Part shown: positions 60,601 through 64,000 of the stretch, piece by piece | Layout: every line of letters starts with the position of its first letter | Position numbering within the stretch: position 1 is the first letter of the stretch | Assembly (NCBI GenBank): GCA_040756515.1 | Contig: JBFLYW010000008.1 | Location: 62,001-126,000, forward strand | Source: DSXH01 sp020724325 | Lineage (GTDB): Bacteria > Bacteroidota > Ignavibacteria > Ignavibacteriales > Melioribacteraceae | Length of the DNA: 64,000 nucleotides | Reading direction: 5' to 3' | Program-made: the position numbers and the translations under genes | The notes under the pieces: generated by a model | What the model was told of the DNA's origin: nothing | Database searches by the model: none | The model's input: the letters and a program-made list of their open reading frames with translations, nothing else

Positions 60601-62752
60601 CACTGTCTCTGGAAGTAACTTAACCTCCAACATTGTCATCACCGCTCCAACGGGTTTTCAAGTATCGAGAAATCAGAACTCAGGATTTGCGAGTTCGATC
60701 ACTATGGACCACGCTGGAGGAAGTCTTGGTTCGACAACCATCTGGGTGCGATTCAGCCCGACAGTGGCACAACCTTATTCAGGGGAAATCACTCACACTA
60801 GCACAGGAGCAATAACACAAAAAGTATCTATTAGTGGAACAGGAACTGGGCAAGCTACTCTTGCCGTTTCTTCTACTGCTTGGACAGTTCCAACCAATGG
60901 CGGAACGAGTCACACAATCAGTGTAACCAACTCCAGCAGTGGAGCAGCCATCAATTACACTATATCTACAAGTGCAAGCTGGCTTACAACCTCGGCATCA
61001 TTAGGAACAACTCCAGGTAGCTTCACAATTACTGCAACTGCAAACAACACAGGCTCGCAGCGTTCAGGTATCGTGACAGTAACTGCAACAACCGCAGGTG
61101 TGCAGGGTTCGCCACGAACCATCACCGTTACACAAGCAACTGCTGGACAAATAGCACTCGCCATTGGTACAGGTAAAGTTTCTTCGAGCGGTCAACCAGT
61201 AAGTGTACCCATTACTGTTCAAAATTTTGCCAATGTCGGTTCCATTTCGCTTCGTATAAGCTACAACAATAGCATTCTAGCATTTACTGGAATCGCAAAC
61301 GCCCCATCCAACACACAAGCAAATGCATCCGGAGGAAACATCAATGTAAGTTGGTTTAGTACAAATCCTTTAAGTCTTTCCAACGATAGCAAACTTTTCG
61401 AACTACAATTCACATACAACGGAGGTCTAAATGCAGGTGAGTCTACACCACTGAGCTTTGTAACAAGCGTGTGCGAGCTTACGAACGCAACGGGCACACC
61501 CATTTCAGTTGGTTATCAGGACGGTAAAGTTGAACTATCAACTGGTTACACAATATCAGGTTTGGTTCGTTATCACAACTCAACGCAAACTCCTATTTCA
61601 AATGTAACAGTTGCGCTTACTCCGGCAACAGGCAGTCTTCAAACCGTGATGTCTGGTACCGACGGAAGTTTCTTGTTTCCCAATGTTGCCGCAGCACCAT
61701 ACACACTTTCAGGTGCCAAAACAGAAAATTGGGGTGGTGTTACAACTGCCGATGCGTTGTTGGCACAACTACATGTTGTTGGAAGTCAGCCGATTACAGA
61801 CCCACTAGTCTTAGCAGCGGCGGATGTAAACACTAACGGTACTATTACATCTGCAGACGCTCTGATGATACAGCTACGCGTTGTTGGTCTAAGCAATTCT
61901 TTTACAAAAGGCGACTGGGTCTTTTCTTCTCATTCTTTGAGTGTCAGCTCATCGAATGTCACACAAAATGTTTCTGGCTTATGCGTTGGCGACGTTAATC
62001 GATCTTATATGCCTTCAAGCGGTGGATTTTTCTCCAAGCAGGTAAGCGCCTCCAGCACTGTTTCTCCCGCCACCGTTTCCCTGAGGATTGGCGCAGTACA
62101 GGTACCACAAGCTAGCCAAACTGTGAACGTTCCAATTACGGTCCAAAGTTTCAGCAACGTCGGATCTTTTACGTTGCGAATAAGTTATAACTCTTCCGTT
62201 TTGACTTTTTTAGGCGTCATCAACTCGCCAAGCGGGATACAGTCTAATGCAGCAGATGGAATGCTAAATATGAGTTGGTTTAGCACATCACCGTTATCCA
62301 AACAGGATGGCGGGAAACTACTTGAGATGCAGTTCCGCTACAATGGTGGATTGAGTCAAAGTGCATCCTCTGCTCTTACTTTCGTAACTTCCAACTGCGA
62401 AGTAACAGATGCTTTTGGTGCACCATTAAGTGTGTCATATCAGAATGGTTCGGTTTTAACTTCTGTCTACTCAATAGTGTCAGTGCCTAAAGAATATTCT
62501 CTAATTCAAAACTACCCAAACCCCTTCAACCCAACAACTACAATTTCATATTCAATTCCTCAACCTGAATTTGTTTCACTAAAAGTATTTGATTTGCTTG
62601 GTAGAGAAGTAGCAACTCTTGTAAATGAGGCGAAATCACCCGGTAATTACAAAGTTAAATTTGATGGCAGCAATTTACCAAGCGGTGTTTATTTGTATAG
62701 AATGCAAGCTGGAAAATTTTCTGAATCAAGGAAACTAATGTTACTCAAATAA
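57698..62752 (+). CDS. Giant secreted amidase-propeller-cohesin-dockerin protein with T9SS sorting tail
   Basis: A 1684-residue exported protein; the ATG at 57698 has an unusually strong AGGAGGTG site. Rough order: signal peptide; N-terminal domain; PGRP/amidase_2 domain (about 260-430) with zinc ligands in AIIHHTV and GHRNFTATDCPGD; FN3-like (438-531); BACON-like (540-647); beta-propeller of VYWVENDARNG-type repeats (650-934); Ig-like (940-1050); BACON-like (1054-1147); cohesin-like (1150-1280); carboxypeptidase-regulatory-like plus dockerin-like with DVNTNGTITSADALMIQLRV (1284-1402); second cohesin-like (1457-1587); T9SS tail with NYPNPFNPTTTISYSIP (1597-1684). The body uses many C/G-ending codons unlike its neighbours, while the tail looks native. 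It probably cleaves or binds peptidoglycan outside the cell. Confidence 0.85.
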   Translation: MITKILTRKLNQAITTLGRVACFTLTIMPFTIANAQLSPPLNQAMIPSQDTSQIRRSEIVIDFTRQQQFQQETGGTFGLKGFQIQTSKHSAAVTSNVLKVPIELPEPFLGIAFIWTGEKLGKSTFTISFRTSPDSITWTEWLDTKEDEHLSAGSDDRYSDLVILDKQTRYIQYRLTLQDGEVFPSIKKLRIVLISPGVTPKDTLDQIKKLEPKKEESEFESLRFPIPKGNEATTVKEPALLTYPMPAFVSRTTWRCPDLQQSPRWTPTRISVSHAIIHHTVDQNTATDWAAVVKTIWELHANVRGWGDIGYNWLIDPNGILYQGRAWWGNTDDNVQAGHTLGYNGASIGIALIGQFHPAWLNPLPGNPTEVALTTTRRTLAWKFSQLGLDPRSQATIVDKFAYRISGHRNFTATDCPGDNLYTHLSSLRERTYALLNPPLAVTNQASDITQNSATLRGTVNPRGAHSGFFFQWGTSTAYGNSTPNQIVGSGTSDVSVTAPVIGLQPNTTYHFRLVAANSDIFSLGQNQSFPTPGQPPQPGILSVSPSDGFSSSGNQGGPFSPSSKTYTLSNTGGSSINWTATKSQTWVTLSSTNGTLAAGASTTVTVSINSNANSLSPGSYSDNMNFTNTTNGNGNTSRAVSLSVDSQQVTIITLAQGLNRPWNLTVDANSVYWVENDARNGAVKKVPINGGAVTTLSSGLVEPSAIAVDNSFVYWIERNNGSNGSIKKIPLGGGTPTTLATGLNNAQNHMALDASFIYFGDGISGGGGAIRKVSKSGGSVTTLVSTGIPNLTTAIAVDQSYVYFTDDLNNIKRVPVNGGTPTTIGPGNPSAMTLYGNDLYWVEYSSGTVKKMPKNGGTVTTLASGSNSPAGITTDGSNVFWIEFTWPGSVKKVPINGGSVTTIANEANTIGIAADSQTPYWAVSLFLNQGKIQKLGNIANTTITVSTTSLPSFGNVAINTNSSPQSYTVSGSNLTSNIVITAPTGFQVSRNQNSGFASSITMDHAGGSLGSTTIWVRFSPTVAQPYSGEITHTSTGAITQKVSISGTGTGQATLAVSSTAWTVPTNGGTSHTISVTNSSSGAAINYTISTSASWLTTSASLGTTPGSFTITATANNTGSQRSGIVTVTATTAGVQGSPRTITVTQATAGQIALAIGTGKVSSSGQPVSVPITVQNFANVGSISLRISYNNSILAFTGIANAPSNTQANASGGNINVSWFSTNPLSLSNDSKLFELQFTYNGGLNAGESTPLSFVTSVCELTNATGTPISVGYQDGKVELSTGYTISGLVRYHNSTQTPISNVTVALTPATGSLQTVMSGTDGSFLFPNVAAAPYTLSGAKTENWGGVTTADALLAQLHVVGSQPITDPLVLAAADVNTNGTITSADALMIQLRVVGLSNSFTKGDWVFSSHSLSVSSSNVTQNVSGLCVGDVNRSYMPSSGGFFSKQVSASSTVSPATVSLRIGAVQVPQASQTVNVPITVQSFSNVGSFTLRISYNSSVLTFLGVINSPSGIQSNAADGMLNMSWFSTSPLSKQDGGKLLEMQFRYNGGLSQSASSALTFVTSNCEVTDAFGAPLSVSYQNGSVLTSVYSIVSVPKEYSLIQNYPNPFNPTTTISYSIPQPEFVSLKVFDLLGREVATLVNEAKSPGNYKVKFDGSNLPSGVYLYRMQAGKFSESRKLMLLK

Positions 62753-62767
62753 AATGCGAGGTGTTTA

Positions 62768-63955
62768 ATGCTTAAAAAATTTTTAACAAATGTTGAAGAG
62801 AAATATGTATTTAATGTATCTCATTATTTCTGGCACATTGTAGTCGGGCTTATAAGTTTAGGAATAGTTGTCGGTGTGTTCCTATTAATTTATGGTGTGT
62901 TTCCAACTTTTAAGGCAACAGTAGAAAAAGAGAAGTATCCTCCATTAGTGGAAGTAACATACTCAGATGTAAACAACGCTCTGCTAGGTAAGAAAAAAGA
63001 ATTTCAGCCAGAACCAATTGATGAAAGTTACGCCGCCTCTGCTGAATCAACCTCTGATGAATACTATAAAATTTATGAAAATAAACTTGATACTTTGAAA
63101 CAACTGATTCCTCCTGAAAAATATTCATGGGATGCAGCCGGATATTGGTATTATCCTTATGGCGAACGATATTCTTCATATAGAAGTTGGATTGAAACGG
63201 ATATTGGTATTTATAGAAGATTAGAACAATCTTATGAAAACTCATCGGCTGATTCTTATAATCTAAAAGCAGATTTACTCACAGCATTTATTAATCTTGT
63301 AAAACTTTATAGAGAGTCTAATCGTATTACAGTTCTGAAAAATGCTGCTAATATTTGTCAGCATAGTGTAAACAAATCAGTTGCATTAATTGATAAACTA
63401 GCACAATCTTACATTCAATTTGGAGAAAGTGATTTGAGCTATTTAAGTACTCTGTCAAGCTTTGCAAAATCCAATCCGAGAGAAGGTGAAAATTTTATTA
63501 ATCTTACTTTAACTACGGTTTCATCATTTGATAAGAAGAACAGAATTTCAGTATTGGAAGAATTAAAAAACAATTTTTATCGGTATTATAACACAAAGAT
63601 TGAACAGCAGATAGAAGCGACTAATGACTTTTTAACATTTATAAAAAAGTTTGAAGTAGATAAACAAGTTGAAGCCCTTAGCAAATATTACGAAATAAGT
63701 GTAATAAAAAATAGGAATCGTGAACAAGAAATTAATAGAATTGAAGATGATTACTCACAAAAATTATCTCAAGCGGAAATGGAATATTTAGCCAGCCAAG
63801 CAGAAAAATCGGACCTTAGAATTAAGGGAGTATATGGTGTAGCATCTGGTTTGGTTTTAATTGCATTTATTGCATTGCTGCTTGTTTTACTATCAATTCA
63901 GAGATATTTAAAAAGTATTTACATGCGTTTAGATAAGGGAGCAATTAGCTCGTAA
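62768..63955 (+). CDS. Unknown membrane protein with large exterior domain
   Basis: A 395-residue protein that I do not recognise. One transmembrane helix near the N-terminus (about 22-47, FWHIVVGLISLGIVVGVFLL) and one near the C-terminus (about 357-378, GVASGLVLIAFIALLLVLL) flank a 310-residue helical region rich in Tyr, Glu and Lys, with a coiled-coil-like end (REQEINRIEDDYSQKLSQAE). It would form a periplasmic or cytosolic arch held by both helices. The gene begins 15 bp after the giant secreted protein, so it may serve its export or anchoring; this is only inferred from position. Confidence 0.6.
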   Translation: MLKKFLTNVEEKYVFNVSHYFWHIVVGLISLGIVVGVFLLIYGVFPTFKATVEKEKYPPLVEVTYSDVNNALLGKKKEFQPEPIDESYAASAESTSDEYYKIYENKLDTLKQLIPPEKYSWDAAGYWYYPYGERYSSYRSWIETDIGIYRRLEQSYENSSADSYNLKADLLTAFINLVKLYRESNRITVLKNAANICQHSVNKSVALIDKLAQSYIQFGESDLSYLSTLSSFAKSNPREGENFINLTLTTVSSFDKKNRISVLEELKNNFYRYYNTKIEQQIEATNDFLTFIKKFEVDKQVEALSKYYEISVIKNRNREQEINRIEDDYSQKLSQAEMEYLASQAEKSDLRIKGVYGVASGLVLIAFIALLLVLLSIQRYLKSIYMRLDKGAISS

Positions 63956-64000
63956 CGCTAAAGCAATAATAAACGACTGTCGAACAAAATAAACAGGGCA

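Overview
The window is about 64 kb of low-GC, gene-dense DNA from a member of the Bacteroidota/Chlorobiota superphylum, most probably an Ignavibacteria-type organism (Ignavibacteriales). This placement is an inference. It rests on Bacteroidetes-type promoter boxes (TAnnTTTG), weak Shine-Dalgarno sites with many TTG/GTG starts, a PorZ-like protein and a type IX secretion (T9SS) tail of the YPNPFNP type, bacillithiol synthesis (BshC), an EF-P with the PGNxRAF tip seen in Chlorobium, and dispersed intergenic repeats. No rRNA, tRNA, CRISPR array, prophage or intact insertion sequence was found.

Layout. 1-7.9 kb: envelope and housekeeping genes (outer-membrane barrel end, DUF5683 protein, Der, a CoA-disulfide-reductase-like flavoprotein, Upp, Rel, RuvX). 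7.9-9.0 kb: two bacterial microcompartment (BMC) shell genes behind their own promoter, whose spacer holds a perfect 14-bp palindrome. 9.0-14.4 kb: a small inverted-repeat element, then YbbR, Tmk, an S41 protease, a small zinc-ribbon membrane protein and an exonuclease/GIY-YIG fusion. 14.9-19.5 kb: YmdB-like, FolD, a DeoC with a long N-terminal extension, a HicB-like protein, TrmH and AroA, tightly packed. DeoC near the shell genes suggests a sugar-phosphate type microcompartment. 19.5-28.8 kb: BshC, a ROK kinase, a 646-bp tandem-repeat element with terminal inverted repeats, an ABC-F ATPase, PorZ, a PHP phosphoesterase and a Crp/Fnr regulator. 29-41.6 kb: Gap and Pgk with recognisable signals, rhomboid, a lipoprotein, RecQ, a 3-hydroxyacyl-CoA dehydrogenase with acetate kinase, MarC, an atypical SDR, a four-helix-bundle gene bracketed by inverted repeats, and a COG2509 flavoprotein. 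42-48 kb, minus strand: EF-P, TyrA, DAHP synthase, a DUF1684 lipoprotein and MutS. 48.7-55 kb: a very large GH13-like protein, then an unrecognised protein paired with a membrane anti-sigma-like sensor. 56-64 kb: a HEPN/MNT pair, a small exported protein, a 1684-residue secreted amidase/propeller/cohesin/dockerin protein with a T9SS tail, and an unknown two-helix membrane protein.

How parts may work together. DAHP synthase, TyrA and AroA are shikimate/aromatic genes; Gap and Pgk form a lower-glycolysis pair; Hbd and AckA lie together. PorZ is a T9SS component, and the large amidase/cohesin protein would be a cargo of that system. Its body looks different in base composition from its neighbours, while its sorting tail looks native.

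The most unusual items are the palindrome in the shell-gene promoter, the extended DeoC, the four-helix-bundle gene inside GAATTGA-type inverted repeats, the 22.3-22.9 kb repeat element, the dispersed AACCTTGAAGGTC hairpins, the chimeric T9SS protein and the putative sigma/anti-sigma pair. All functional statements come from reading the sequence and from recalled family knowledge; no database search was run.
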